Positions 48,941 to 57,917 are shown, numbered from the stretch's first letter. The stretch: 64,000 nucleotides of DNA from Hydrogenophaga intermedia (GCF_023715105.1 NZ_JAMBNO010000005.1:1-64000), one strand, 5' to 3'. The notes: generated by a model not told the origin, from the sequence alone. Made by a program: numbers and translations.

Positions 48941-50914
48941 ATGCTGCCCCACCAGATCGAGCTGCTCTCTCCCGCCCGCACGGCCGACATCGGCATCGAG
49001 GCGGTCAACCACGGCGCCGACGCCGTCTATATCGGCGGGCCCTCGTTCGGCGCGCGCACCTCGGCCGACAACAGCGTGCAGGACATCGCGCGGCTGGCGA
49101 AACATGCCCACCGCTTCGGCAGCCGCATCTACGTCACGGTCAACACCATCCTGCGCGACGACGAGCTGGAGCCCGCGCGCAAGCTGATACGCCAGCTCTA
49201 TGACGCCGGTGCCGACGCGCTGATCATCCAGGACATGGGCCTGCTCGAGCTCGACCTGCCGCCGATCCAGCTGCACGCGAGCACGCAGACCGACATCCGC
49301 ACGGTGGAGAAGGCCGTTTTCCTGCAGAACGCCGGCCTGTCCAAGCTGGTGCTGGCACGCGAGCTCACGCTGCCGCAGATCCGCGCGATATACGACGCGC
49401 TCGATGCCGACCGCTGCATCGTAGAGTTCTTCATCCACGGTGCGCTGTGCGTGGCCTACAGCGGCCAGTGCTACGTGAGCCATGCCCACACCGGGCGCAG
49501 CGCCAACCGCGGCGACTGCTCGCAAGCCTGCCGCCTGCCCTATGAGGTGAAGGACAGCCAGGGCCGCATCGTGGCGCACGACAAGCACGTGCTCTCGATG
49601 AAGGACAACAACCAGAGCGAGAACCTGCGCGCCCTCATCGACGCTGGCGCGCGCAGCTTCAAGATCGAGGGCCGCTACAAGGACCTGGGCTACGTCAAGA
49701 ACATCACCGCGCATTACCGGCGCCTCTTCGACGAGATCCTGGAGGAGCGCCCCGAATTCGGCCGCGCCTCCAGCGGGCGCACCACCTTCAGCTTCACGCC
49801 CGACCCCGACCAGAACTTCAACCGCGAGTTCACCGACTACTTCGTCAACGGCCGCAAGGACGATATCGGCGCCTTCGACACGCCCAAGAACCCGGGTCGC
49901 CCGATCGGCTTCGTCACGCAGGTCGGCCCGAACTGGGTCGAGCTGCAGTGCGACGACGAGGCCACCGTCATCCACAACGGCGACGGCCTGTGCTATCTGG
50001 ACCTGCACCGCGAACTCATCGGCCTGCAGATCAACCGCGCCGAACCCGCCGGTGCACCCGGGCGATTCCGCGTCTTTCCCAAGGACGCCATGGAAGGCCT
50101 GCGTCACCTCAAGCGCGGCACGGTCATCAACCGCAACCGCGACATGGACTGGGTGCGCGCGCTGGAGAAAAAATCTGCCGATCGCCGCATCGGTGTGTGG
50201 ATGAAGCTCTCGCAGACCGCCAACGGCCTGCGCCTGGACCTCACCGACGAAGACGGCCACGCCGCGCACGCCGAACTGGCCTGCACACCCGAACCCGCGC
50301 GCGACGCCGCGCAAGCCGACCAGAAACTGCGCGAGGCGCTGGGCCGCTTGGGCGAGACGCTGTTTGCGCCCATCGACATCGCGCTGGACCTGCCCGCTGC
50401 GTTGTTCGTGCCGGCGTCCTTGCTCAACCCGCTGCGCCGCGATGCGGTGGCCGCGCTCGAGACCGCGCGCGCAAAGGCATTCACGCGGTTGCCGCGTGGC
50501 GTGCCGCTGGAGCCGCCTGCGCCCTATCCCGAAGACACGCTGACGTATCTCGCCAACGTCTACAACCACAAGGCGCGCGATTTCTATGCAAAGCACGGCG
50601 TCAAGGTGATTGCCAGCGCCTACGAGTCGCACGAGGAGACCGGCGAGGTCAGCCTCATGATCACCAAGCACTGCGTGCGCTTCTCGCTCAGCCTGTGCCC
50701 CAAGCAGGCCAAGGGCGTCACGGGCGTGCAGGGCACGGTGCGCGCAGAGCCTCTCACGATCACGCACAACAACGAGAAGCTCACCCTGCGCTTCGATTGC
50801 AAGCCGTGCGAGATGCACGTGGTCGGCAAGCTCAAGCCTGCCGTGGCGCGCGCCACCACCAGCCCGCTCACGTTCTACCGGCAGCGTCCCGTGCCGCAGT
50901 CGGCTCAGACGTAA
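48941..50914 (+). CDS. rlhA: U32-family 23S rRNA C2501 hydroxylation protein RlhA
   Basis: 657 aa, same length and same landmarks as E. coli RlhA (YdcP): MLPHQIELLSPART, HGADAVYIGGPSFGAR, QLHASTQTDIRTVEKAVFL, the cysteine cluster CVAYSGQCYVSHAHTGRSANRGDCSQACRLP (split by positions), and a C-terminal CPKQAKG/CKPCEMH pair. The four central cysteines are expected to hold an iron-sulfur cluster. Annotated elsewhere as peptidase U32, but the known role is rRNA hydroxylation, linked to prephenate and oxidative conditions. Confidence 0.92.
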   Translation: MLPHQIELLSPARTADIGIEAVNHGADAVYIGGPSFGARTSADNSVQDIARLAKHAHRFGSRIYVTVNTILRDDELEPARKLIRQLYDAGADALIIQDMGLLELDLPPIQLHASTQTDIRTVEKAVFLQNAGLSKLVLARELTLPQIRAIYDALDADRCIVEFFIHGALCVAYSGQCYVSHAHTGRSANRGDCSQACRLPYEVKDSQGRIVAHDKHVLSMKDNNQSENLRALIDAGARSFKIEGRYKDLGYVKNITAHYRRLFDEILEERPEFGRASSGRTTFSFTPDPDQNFNREFTDYFVNGRKDDIGAFDTPKNPGRPIGFVTQVGPNWVELQCDDEATVIHNGDGLCYLDLHRELIGLQINRAEPAGAPGRFRVFPKDAMEGLRHLKRGTVINRNRDMDWVRALEKKSADRRIGVWMKLSQTANGLRLDLTDEDGHAAHAELACTPEPARDAAQADQKLREALGRLGETLFAPIDIALDLPAALFVPASLLNPLRRDAVAALETARAKAFTRLPRGVPLEPPAPYPEDTLTYLANVYNHKARDFYAKHGVKVIASAYESHEETGEVSLMITKHCVRFSLSLCPKQAKGVTGVQGTVRAEPLTITHNNEKLTLRFDCKPCEMHVVGKLKPAVARATTSPLTFYRQRPVPQSAQT

Positions 50915-51459
50915 GGCACCGGCTGCGGCGCGTGCCGCAGGTGCAGCGACAGGCCGAGCGCGGCCATGTGGTTGTCGTTGCGCCCCAGGATGGCTTCGGC
51001 CGCGGGCAGGAAATCGGTTTCCTCGTAGCGCGCATGCGCCACGTACTCGCTCACGAGCCGGTGCACGTCGTTGGCGTCGAGCTCGCTGTCCTGGCCGCGC
51101 GCCACGCGCTTGAGCTCGCGCTCCATCGATTTCCACAACGCCTCCAGCGCGCGATGCTGGGCGGTGAGCCGGTCGACCATGGTCTGCACGCGATCGCGTT
51201 CGACACCGGGCTGCGCGCTGGCCAGCACCGCCGGAAACAACTCGCGCTCCTCATCCAGGTGGTGCTCGTAGATCGCTTCGCGAAAGAACGCCAGCGATTG
51301 TTCGGCCAGGCTGCGGGCGCGTGCCGCGGGCTCGAGCAGGGCGGGCAATTCGTCGAGCGCGTTCAGGCGACGCACGATGCCCGCATGGCACTGCGTGAAG
51401 TTGGTCAGCGGTGCGTCGGCGCTGGCTGCGGCGCTGACGGTGGCGGTGGTCTCGCTCAT
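50905..51459 (-). CDS. Hemerythrin HHE-domain protein
   Basis: 184 aa. Four-helix hemerythrin-like domain with di-iron ligands in FTQCHAGI, YEHHLDEERELFP, LTAQHRALEAL and YVAHARYEETDFLP. Such proteins bind oxygen or nitric oxide or repair iron centres. AGGAGAG precedes the ATG at 51459. An FNR/DNR-type box with matching -10 lies upstream, which fits control by oxygen or nitric oxide. The last 10 bp overlap rlhA on the other strand. Confidence 0.9.
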   Translation of the reverse strand: MSETTATVSAAASADAPLTNFTQCHAGIVRRLNALDELPALLEPAARARSLAEQSLAFFREAIYEHHLDEERELFPAVLASAQPGVERDRVQTMVDRLTAQHRALEALWKSMERELKRVARGQDSELDANDVHRLVSEYVAHARYEETDFLPAAEAILGRNDNHMAALGLSLHLRHAPQPVPYV

Positions 51460-51481
51460 GGTGCTCTCCTGTTGCGAGGCC

Positions 51482-51522
51482 AGTCTAGAGCGCTGACGCT
51501 GTGGCGCCTTGACCCAGGTCAA
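51482..51522 (-). promoter_or_regulatory. FNR/DNR-type box and -10 element of the hemerythrin gene
   Basis: TTGAC-CTGG-GTCAA on the minus strand (51509-51522), within the larger perfect palindrome CCTTGACC/GGTCAAGG. After 21 nt comes a -10-like TAGACT (51482-51487). This puts the box centre at about -41, the class II activator position for CRP/FNR-family regulators. The site begins 25 bp upstream of the -10 and 12 bp from the stop of the FG-GAP gene. Confidence 0.68.
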
Positions 51523-51533
51523 GGCATGGTGAG

Positions 51534-52772
51534 CTACGGCAGCGGCGTGCCCGACAGGAACATCCCTGTGGCGGTGGACGATTGCGGGTACACCAACGGA
51601 CCCTCCACAACGATGTCCACGCGGCCGTCGCCCGTCACCTCGCCCACCGCGAGAAAGCTGCCGCCGTCGGGCCCTTGCCAGGCCTGCGCCACGCTGAACG
51701 CACCCGTCACGGACGCGGACTGCAGCAGCACACTGATCCAGGTGCTGTTCGCCTGCGTCTGGTAGACGGTCGAGATCACCGCGATGTCAGGGCGCCCGTC
51801 CTGGTTCAAGTCCCGCACCACCACATGCCGCGCGCCGTCTGCCACGATTTGCGATTGCACGGTGAACACGCCGGGCATGGTCTGGCGCCACCAGCGCACG
51901 GCGGCAGCGCCCAGCCCGCCGGATGGCGCATTGCCGGCATCGGCGGCCACCAGGTCCAGCCGCCCGTCGGCGTCCAGGTCGGCCAGGGCCACGCCCACCA
52001 GGGCTACCCCGGTGCCGATGACGGCGGGCGCGGCGAAGTTGCCCCCGCCCAGGCCGCGGCACCACCAGAGCGTGCCGCTCCCCACCCCGGCGACGTCCGA
52101 CCGCGTATCGCCGTCGATGTCGCCGACGGCGAGTGCGCTCCACCCGCCCGCGCCGGTGCACACGGGCTGCGGTGTGGCAAAGCTGTTGGCTGCCGGCAAC
52201 TGCGCCAGCAGCAGCGCTCGGCTGTTGACGATCACGCCGTCGGCCGCGAGCACATCCGCGCGCCCATCACCCGTGAGGTCGGCCGCGGTAGCGTCGTTCG
52301 TCACACCACCCACGGCCAGCACCTGCGCGGTTTCGAACTGCCCCGGACTCGCGTTGCGTTGGCGCAGCAGTGCCACGGCGCCGCTGTCGTTGACGGTGTT
52401 GATCTGCGGTGGTGTCGTCATCGGCGACGCGCTGAGCAGGTCAGGCAGGCCATCGCCATCGATGTCGCCCACGGACAGCGCCCAGGGATCAGCGGCCACG
52501 GCGTAGCGCTGCAGCGGGGCAAACCGGCCCGGCGCCGTTTGCAGATGGACATCGACGTAACCCGGGTGCGGTGGTGGCTGGTCGACGTAGGTGCGCGCCA
52601 CGGCCACGTCGGCGCGACCATCGCCATCGAGATCGCTCACGACGATGCCGCCTGACACCCAGAAGGGCGTGATGATCGGCAAGCTGCTTCCGCTGCCGCC
52701 ACACGCCACCACCAGGGACACCGCGCCCAGGCTGGCACCCCGCAGCACCCGTTCGATCAACCGGCGCGACAC
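51534..52772 (-). CDS. FG-GAP/VCBS beta-propeller lipoprotein
   Basis: 412 aa. The start is a GTG at 52770-52772 directly after GGAGGAG; it yields a lipoprotein signal ending LVVAC at Cys24. The mature protein holds seven FG-GAP-type calcium loops, for example DLDGDGRADVAV, DIDGDGLPDLL, DLTGDGRADVLA, DLNQDGRPDIAV and EVTGDGRVDIVV, so a seven-bladed propeller is expected. Lipid-anchored and outside the inner membrane. Such folds bind proteins or ligands; the partner is unknown. It has its own FNR-type promoter. Confidence 0.87.
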   Translation of the reverse strand: MSRRLIERVLRGASLGAVSLVVACGGSGSSLPIITPFWVSGGIVVSDLDGDGRADVAVARTYVDQPPPHPGYVDVHLQTAPGRFAPLQRYAVAADPWALSVGDIDGDGLPDLLSASPMTTPPQINTVNDSGAVALLRQRNASPGQFETAQVLAVGGVTNDATAADLTGDGRADVLAADGVIVNSRALLLAQLPAANSFATPQPVCTGAGGWSALAVGDIDGDTRSDVAGVGSGTLWWCRGLGGGNFAAPAVIGTGVALVGVALADLDADGRLDLVAADAGNAPSGGLGAAAVRWWRQTMPGVFTVQSQIVADGARHVVVRDLNQDGRPDIAVISTVYQTQANSTWISVLLQSASVTGAFSVAQAWQGPDGGSFLAVGEVTGDGRVDIVVEGPLVYPQSSTATGMFLSGTPLP

Positions 52773-52839
52773 AGGCTCCTCCAACGGCGCCCAAGCCGCG
52801 AACCACAACGGCCCGCGCAGTCCACAGCACCTGTCGAAC

Positions 52840-52880
52840 AATCTAGGCGTGCGCGCGGCGCGCGCCTTGATGCGCGTCAA
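52840..52880 (-). promoter_or_regulatory. FNR-type box and -10 element of the FG-GAP lipoprotein gene
   Basis: On the minus strand TTGAC-GCGC-ATCAA (52867-52880), exactly 21 nt, then TAGATT (52840-52845). Spacing is identical to that at the hemerythrin gene, again giving a class II-like position. The predicted transcript start is near 52833, leaving a leader of about 60 nt before the GTG. Confidence 0.6.
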
Positions 52881-52888
52881 CCACGCGC

Positions 52889-54430
52889 TCAGCCACCGCG
52901 CCGGGCGACCAGTTCGAACAGGTCGCGCTCGATCTCCTGGCCGGCAGCGCTGATTACCCGGCGCTGCATGCGCACGTAGCGCTGCACCTCGGGCGCGTAC
53001 CAGACGAGGTAGTGCACACGCACCGGTTCGATGTTGATCGACGCCACGCCACCATTGGCGGTGCGGCTGCTCCATACCTCCACCTTCACCGCATCGAAGC
53101 GCCCGGCCGGCACCGTCACCGCCTCGTGGCCGATCGCCTGGGCCTGCGAATGCCACTGCGTCCATTGCGGGTCGATGTCGGGTGTGCTGAAGCCGCGGCC
53201 GCGCCAGCCCAGCAGCTCGGTGCTGGCCAGATAGGGGCTGAATTCCATGCCGAGACCGGGCCAGACCACGAAGCCGCCCTGGCCGGCGCGGGAGCGGCGC
53301 TGCACGGGCTCGGCGGCCGCGGGGTCGCTCAAGCGATCGTCCACCACGCCGTCGCGCACCGCGCTGGTGGTGATCACCACTTCGCGATTCGGGCTCGTCG
53401 GCCACTTGCCACGCACCCGGTAGGTCCAGCTCTGGCCCGGGCGGGGCAGGCGCGAATCGACCGCAGCCGTGGTGGCCGCCACTGCGGGGGTTTCGGCCCT
53501 TGGCGTCGGTGCCGCGGCTGGCGTCGCAGCCGGTGAACGCGCCGGCGCCGGCGCCGGCGCTGGTGCTGGTGCGGTTGCAGGCGTTGGTGCTGGTGCGGTT
53601 GCAGGCGTTGGTGTTGGCGCGGGTGCGGGTGCCGGGCGCGGCGGCGGAGCCGGCACAGTGGCCGCGGGTGCCGTTGGCGCTGCGGGTGGGGTACTCACCG
53701 GGGCGGGCGGTGGTGGGCTCGGGGGCGTGCTCACGGCTGCGGGCGCCGCGGGCGGCCGGGCCGCGGTGGCGGGCGGTGTGCGCGCATCGGCGCCTGCTGC
53801 CACGGTCGCGGCTGGCGGCGCTCCCGCCACCAGCGTGTCGGGCGGTGCCGGCTCGGGCCCGCGGCCACCCAGTACCCACCAGCCGCCCAGCGCAAGGGCC
53901 GACACTGCGCCCAGGGCCGCTGCCCAGCGCGCGCCCGTGCCCTGCCCGCCTTGTCCACCGTCGTGGCCATCGCCGAGCAGGCGCTGCAAGGCCTGGATCA
54001 ACTTCGCGGTGGAGCCTTCCCATTGGTTGTGGTGCACCGCGACCGCCTGGCGCCGCGCCAGGCCCTGCAAGGCTTCGGGAAGGTCTTCGGCGCGTGGCAT
54101 CTGAGCGCCGTCCACCAGCACCGGCACCACGCGGATGTCACGCGACAGGGCTGCTGCCACCTCCAGGCGGATGAAATCGTGCGGATCGTCGAGGCGGCGT
54201 CGGCCCTGACCATCGCGGATGTCGAGCCACTCGTCACCGATCACCACGATGAGCACCCGGCACGAACCCACCGCTTTCTCGATCGCGGTGACGAAATCGG
54301 CACCGAGTTCGATTCCCTCGACGTCCATGAACACGCGATGGGCGCCAAACTGCGCCACCAGCCGGTCGTACAGGCGCCCGGCATAGCCCGACGCGTCGTC
54401 GCGCCGGTAACTGATGAAGATCCCGTCCAA
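52889..54430 (-). CDS. Membrane-anchored TIR-domain protein
   Basis: 513 aa. Residues 1-150 form a TIR domain (DGIFISYRRDDASGYAGRLYD, VFMDVEGIELGADF, SCRVLIVVIGDEWLD, FIRLEVAAAL with Glu90 near the expected NADase glutamate). A transmembrane helix follows (about 166-187), then about 150 residues of Ala/Pro/Thr-rich linker, then a folded C-terminal part (about 345-513) with VTVPAGRFDAVKVEVW and WYAPEVQRYVRMQRR, recalling DUF3108-like periplasmic domains. The start is a TTG at 54428-54430 behind a perfect GGAGGT site. It is probably a signalling protein that senses outside and acts inside; NAD cleavage is unproven. Confidence 0.83.
   Translation of the reverse strand: MDGIFISYRRDDASGYAGRLYDRLVAQFGAHRVFMDVEGIELGADFVTAIEKAVGSCRVLIVVIGDEWLDIRDGQGRRRLDDPHDFIRLEVAAALSRDIRVVPVLVDGAQMPRAEDLPEALQGLARRQAVAVHHNQWEGSTAKLIQALQRLLGDGHDGGQGGQGTGARWAAALGAVSALALGGWWVLGGRGPEPAPPDTLVAGAPPAATVAAGADARTPPATAARPPAAPAAVSTPPSPPPPAPVSTPPAAPTAPAATVPAPPPRPAPAPAPTPTPATAPAPTPATAPAPAPAPAPARSPAATPAAAPTPRAETPAVAATTAAVDSRLPRPGQSWTYRVRGKWPTSPNREVVITTSAVRDGVVDDRLSDPAAAEPVQRRSRAGQGGFVVWPGLGMEFSPYLASTELLGWRGRGFSTPDIDPQWTQWHSQAQAIGHEAVTVPAGRFDAVKVEVWSSRTANGGVASINIEPVRVHYLVWYAPEVQRYVRMQRRVISAAGQEIERDLFELVARRGG
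53561..53608. repeat. Two exact 24-bp tandem repeats in the TIR-protein linker
   Basis: Two identical 24-bp units (53561-53584 and 53585-53608) plus a third degenerate copy encode an eight-residue Ala/Pro/Thr unit (around PTPATAPA) in the linker. The frame is kept, so copy-number change would alter linker length without breaking the protein. Confidence 0.85.
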
Positions 54431-54476
54431 GTGGCACCTCCATGCCACCCCGACGGAGGGCGGCCAGCCCATTCTA
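54431..54476 (-). promoter_or_regulatory. Start region of the TIR gene: -10 element and hairpin presenting the ribosome-binding site
   Basis: A -10-like TAGAAT lies at 54471-54476 on the minus strand, with no clear -35. Directly before the TTG start, GTGGCA and TGCCAC (54431-54448) form a 6-bp stem whose loop is TGGAGG, so the Shine-Dalgarno bases sit in a hairpin loop. Confidence 0.45.
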
Positions 54477-54582
54477 GGACGGCGTGGCGGTGCCACAGAC
54501 GCGTTCGCGCAGGGCAATGTCCCCCGGATGGGTGGGGCTGTGCCCGGGCATGCGTCTGCGGGGCATCGCCCATAATTGCCGG

Positions 54583-55698
54583 ATGTCCGAACGCGTGATT
54601 CCCCTGATCGATCAGCGCCTGCAGACGCGAGCTGCGCAGGTGCCGGCGCAGCCTGTACCCGCCACCGGCCTGCTGGGCGACGCCCTGGGCCGGCCGCTGC
54701 GCGATCTGCGCATCAGCGTCACCGACCGCTGTAACTTCCGCTGCAGCTACTGCATGCCCAAGGAGATCTTCGACAAGGATTACCAGTACCTGCCGCACAG
54801 CGCGCTGCTCAGTTTCGAGGAGATCACGCGCGTGGCCCGCGTGTTTGTGGCACATGGCGTGCAAAAGCTGCGCCTGACCGGAGGCGAGCCGCTGCTGCGC
54901 AAGAACCTGGAGATCCTGATCGGGCAACTGGCCGCGCTGCGCACCCCCGAGGGCAAGCCGTTGGACATCACGCTCACCACCAACGGCTCTCTGCTCAAGA
55001 AGAAAGCCCAGGCCTTGAAGGAAGCCGGCCTGCAGCGCGTGACCGTGAGCCTGGACGGCCTGGACGATGCGGTGTTCCGCGCCATGAACGACGTCGACTT
55101 CCCGGTCGCCGATGTGCTCGAAGGCATTGCCGCGGCGCGAGCGGCCGGGCTGGGCCCGATCAAGGTGAACATGGTCGTCAAGCGCGGCACCAATGACGAC
55201 CAGATCTTGCCGATGGCGCGCCATTTCAAGGGCAGCGGCATCGTGCTGCGCTTCATCGAGTACATGGACGTGGGCGCCACCAACGGCTGGCGCATGGACG
55301 AGGTACTGCCCAGCGCCGAGGTGGTGCAGCGCATCCACCGCGAGATGCCGCTGGTTCAGCTGGAACCCTCGGCGCCGGGCGAGACCGCGGAACGCTGGGG
55401 CTATGCCGACGGCAGCGGTGAGATCGGCGTCATCAGCAGCGTCACGCAAGCCTTCTGCCGCGACTGCAACCGAGCCCGCCTGTCCACCGAAGGCCAGCTC
55501 TATCTGTGCCTGTTTGCCACCCACGGGCACGACCTTCGCCACCTGATCCGCGGCGGCGCCAGCGACGAACAGCTGGCCAGCGCCATCGGCGCCATCTGGC
55601 AGCAGCGCGACGACCGCTACTCCGAACTGCGCGCCTCGCTGCCACCGGACGCATCGAGCGGCACACGCCGCGTCGAAATGTCCTACATCGGAGGCTAG
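54583..55698 (+). CDS. moaA: GTP 3',8-cyclase MoaA
   Basis: 371 aa radical-SAM enzyme that starts molybdenum cofactor synthesis from GTP together with MoaC. The N-terminal cluster cysteines are Cys50, Cys54 and Cys57 (CNFRCSYC); the second cluster is bound by [12 protein letters not shown] and the later LCLF cysteine. The C-terminal GG tail is present. CATAAT lies 6 nt before the ATG. It is divergent from the TIR gene and followed by mobA and moeA. Confidence 0.97.
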   Translation: MSERVIPLIDQRLQTRAAQVPAQPVPATGLLGDALGRPLRDLRISVTDRCNFRCSYCMPKEIFDKDYQYLPHSALLSFEEITRVARVFVAHGVQKLRLTGGEPLLRKNLEILIGQLAALRTPEGKPLDITLTTNGSLLKKKAQALKEAGLQRVTVSLDGLDDAVFRAMNDVDFPVADVLEGIAAARAAGLGPIKVNMVVKRGTNDDQILPMARHFKGSGIVLRFIEYMDVGATNGWRMDEVLPSAEVVQRIHREMPLVQLEPSAPGETAERWGYADGSGEIGVISSVTQAFCRDCNRARLSTEGQLYLCLFATHGHDLRHLIRGGASDEQLASAIGAIWQQRDDRYSELRASLPPDASSGTRRVEMSYIGG

Positions 55699-55739
55699 CC
55701 CTCCAACGGCCGCCGCGGGCGGTCACCATCGAAGACACC

Positions 55740-56384
55740 ATGATCGAACAGAACCAGATCACCGCCATGGTCCTCGCCGGGGGCCGTGGCTCACGCATGG
55801 GCGGGGCCGACAAAGGCCTGCAGAACTTCAACGGCACGCCGCTGGCGCTGCATGCGCTCATGCGCCTGCAATTGCAGGAGGGCGGGCTGATCGGCGATCT
55901 CATGCTCAATGCCAACCGCAACCTTGCCGCTTACGAGGCCTTCGGCGTGCCCGTGTGGCCCGACTCGTTGAGCGACTACGCCGGGCCGCTGGCGGGCTTC
56001 CTCACCGGGCTGGAGCGCGCCGAACTGCCCTACTTGCTGACGGTGCCCTGCGACGTACCGCGCTTCCCCGCCGATCTGGTGCAGCGCCTGGCCGCGGCCT
56101 TCGACGACCCGGCCACCGAGATCGCGATGGTGAGCGCCCCCGAGGAAGACGGCCAGGTGCGTCCGCAGCCGGTGTTCTGCCTGATGCGCGTGGACTTGCT
56201 GGAGAGCCTGACGGCGTTCACCCAGGCCGGCGGCCGCAAGATCGACCGCTGGACCGAGCAGCACCGCACGGTGCTGGTGCCCTTCGACCAAGCGGGTGAC
56301 GACCCGCACGCCTTTGCCAACACCAACACGCTCGAAGAGCTCCACCGACTCGAAAAGCAGGCGCTGGAGAAGAACGGCAGATGA
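55740..56384 (+). CDS. mobA: Molybdenum cofactor guanylyltransferase MobA
   Basis: 214 aa. Transfers GMP to molybdopterin to give the guanine dinucleotide cofactor used by DMSO-reductase-type enzymes such as nitrate reductases. The nucleotide motif [16 protein letters not shown] is at residues 12-27, and PCDVPRFP binds magnesium. Its stop overlaps the moeA start by 4 bp. It suggests that the host makes bis-MGD enzymes. Confidence 0.94.
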   Translation: MIEQNQITAMVLAGGRGSRMGGADKGLQNFNGTPLALHALMRLQLQEGGLIGDLMLNANRNLAAYEAFGVPVWPDSLSDYAGPLAGFLTGLERAELPYLLTVPCDVPRFPADLVQRLAAAFDDPATEIAMVSAPEEDGQVRPQPVFCLMRVDLLESLTAFTQAGGRKIDRWTEQHRTVLVPFDQAGDDPHAFANTNTLEELHRLEKQALEKNGR

Positions 56385-57661
56385 AGACCATCGAGCAGAT
56401 CGCCGCCGAGCTGCAGGGCTATGACCCCCAGGCGCTGACCGCGCAGCAGGTCAACGAGTTTCTGGCGCGCCTGGTGGAGCCGCTGCGCGAGACCGAAACC
56501 GAGACGGTCGGCATCTTCGATGCCCTGGGCCGCGTGCTGGCCGAGGATGTGATCTCGCCGATCAGCGTGCCGCCGCACGACAACTCCGCCATGGACGGGT
56601 TCGCATTCGCAGGCGCCGCGCTGGGCAATGCGCCACTCTCCCTGCGCAACGTGGGCACCGCGTTCGCGGGCAAGGCCTGGGCCGGCACGGTGCGGCCCGG
56701 TGAGTGCCTGAAGATCATGACCGGCGCCATCATGCCCACGGGGCTGGACACCGTGGTGCCGGTGGAATTCGTCAAGATCGACGGTGACACCGTGACCATC
56801 CCGCCAGGCGTCGTGAAGCCCGGCGACAACCGCCGTCTGCTTGGCGAAGACCTGATGGCCGGCAACGCCGCACTGCGCTGCGGGCAGACGCTGGGCCCGG
56901 CCGCGCTGGGCCTGGTGGCCAGCCTGGGGCTGCCCTCCGTGCGCGTGTTCCGCCGCGCGAAGGTGGCCTATTTCTCCACCGGCGACGAGATCCTGAGCCT
57001 GGGCGAGGCCCCGCGCGAAGGCGCGGTGTACGACAGCAACCGTTACACCGTCTTCGGCCTGCTCACGCGCATGGGGGTCGAGGTCATCGACATGGGCGTG
57101 ATCCCTGACGAACCCGCACAGCTTGAAGCGGCGTTCCGCAGCGCCGCGGCGCGCGCCGACGCCATCATCACCAGCGGCGGCGTGAGCATGGGCGAGGCCG
57201 ACCACACCAAGGCCATGATGAGACAACTCGGCGATGTGGCGTTCTGGCGCATCGCGATGCGCCCGGGCCGCCCGATGGCGGTGGGCCGCATTCAGGAGGC
57301 CGGCAAGTCCTCGGTGCTGTTCGGACTGCCCGGCAACCCGGTGGCGGTGATGGTGACCTTCCTCGCGTTCGTGCGCCCGGCGCTGCAGCGCCTGATGGGC
57401 GCCGAGGTTCAGGCGCCGGTGCTCCTGCAGGCCAAAAGCGGCGAAGCCATGCGCAAGAAGCCCGGCCGCACCGAGTACCAGCGCGGCACGGTGGTGCGCG
57501 AGGCCGATGGTTCCCTGGTGGCGCGCACCACCGGCAACCAGGGCTCGGGCGTGCTCAGCTCCATGGTGCAGGCCAACGGGCTGATCGTGCTGCGGCATGA
57601 CCAGGGCAACGTGGCCGTGGGCGACACCGTCGAGGTCATGTTGTTCGACGGGGTGATCTGA
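56381..57661 (+). CDS. moeA: Molybdopterin molybdenumtransferase MoeA
   Basis: 426 aa. Inserts molybdate into adenylylated molybdopterin. Landmarks: [12 protein letters not shown], the [18 protein letters not shown] region, [20 protein letters not shown] and [13 protein letters not shown]. Last gene of the moaA-mobA-moeA run. A 330-bp repeat-rich spacer follows, toward the convergent RND gene. Confidence 0.96.
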   Translation: MKTIEQIAAELQGYDPQALTAQQVNEFLARLVEPLRETETETVGIFDALGRVLAEDVISPISVPPHDNSAMDGFAFAGAALGNAPLSLRNVGTAFAGKAWAGTVRPGECLKIMTGAIMPTGLDTVVPVEFVKIDGDTVTIPPGVVKPGDNRRLLGEDLMAGNAALRCGQTLGPAALGLVASLGLPSVRVFRRAKVAYFSTGDEILSLGEAPREGAVYDSNRYTVFGLLTRMGVEVIDMGVIPDEPAQLEAAFRSAAARADAIITSGGVSMGEADHTKAMMRQLGDVAFWRIAMRPGRPMAVGRIQEAGKSSVLFGLPGNPVAVMVTFLAFVRPALQRLMGAEVQAPVLLQAKSGEAMRKKPGRTEYQRGTVVREADGSLVARTTGNQGSGVLSSMVQANGLIVLRHDQGNVAVGDTVEVMLFDGVI

Positions 57662-57663
57662 AG

Positions 57664-57690
57664 GGGGTCTCCGGGGTCTCCGGGGTCTCC
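57664..57690. repeat. Three 9-bp tandem repeats after moeA
   Basis: Three exact head-to-tail copies of GGGGTCTCC begin 2 bp past the moeA stop codon. No coding role is visible. Confidence 0.9.
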
Positions 57691-57722
57691 GGCTGCTGCG
57701 GTCGGCGCCGACCGGTATCCGG

Positions 57723-57917
57723 CTCCGCGACTGTCCCCCGCCCGGGGCTGCGCCCCGGACTCCTCCTTTATGTCGCTGCGCCGGACACCGATCACCGCCG
57801 ACCTCGTGGCACTCGTCGGGTCTCAAATCGCCGCCCCTCAGCTCGCGGGTGTGGGGTGCTCCACGCAGCGGCATAAAGGAGGAGGACCGCGCAGCGGTCC
57901 GGGGGACAGCCGCGGAG
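57723..57917. repeat. Inverted pair of REP-like hairpin elements
   Basis: Two related units of 58 and 54 bp (57723-57780 and, inverted, 57864-57917) flank an 83-bp core. Each reads CTCCGCG-n-CTGTCCCCC, a 7-bp stem with loop TGC, then TCCTCCTTTATG-n-CGCTGCG. The stems differ (CCGGGGC/GCCCCGG against GGACCGC/GCGGTCC) but both pair perfectly with the same loop. The layout resembles a REP doublet (BIME). It fills most of the 330-bp non-coding gap between moeA and the RND gene (57662-57991), where I see no gene. It probably acts as a bidirectional end of transcription. Confidence 0.72.

Noticed and set aside
48941..50914. Calling the U32 protein a collagenase-like protease
   Set aside because: It matches RlhA along its whole length, including the cluster cysteines, and no protease active site is visible.
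54431..54517. Longer TIR protein with an ATG start near 54472
   Set aside because: No ribosome-binding site precedes it, it would lie on or before the expected transcript start, and the added residues are unlike any TIR N-terminus.
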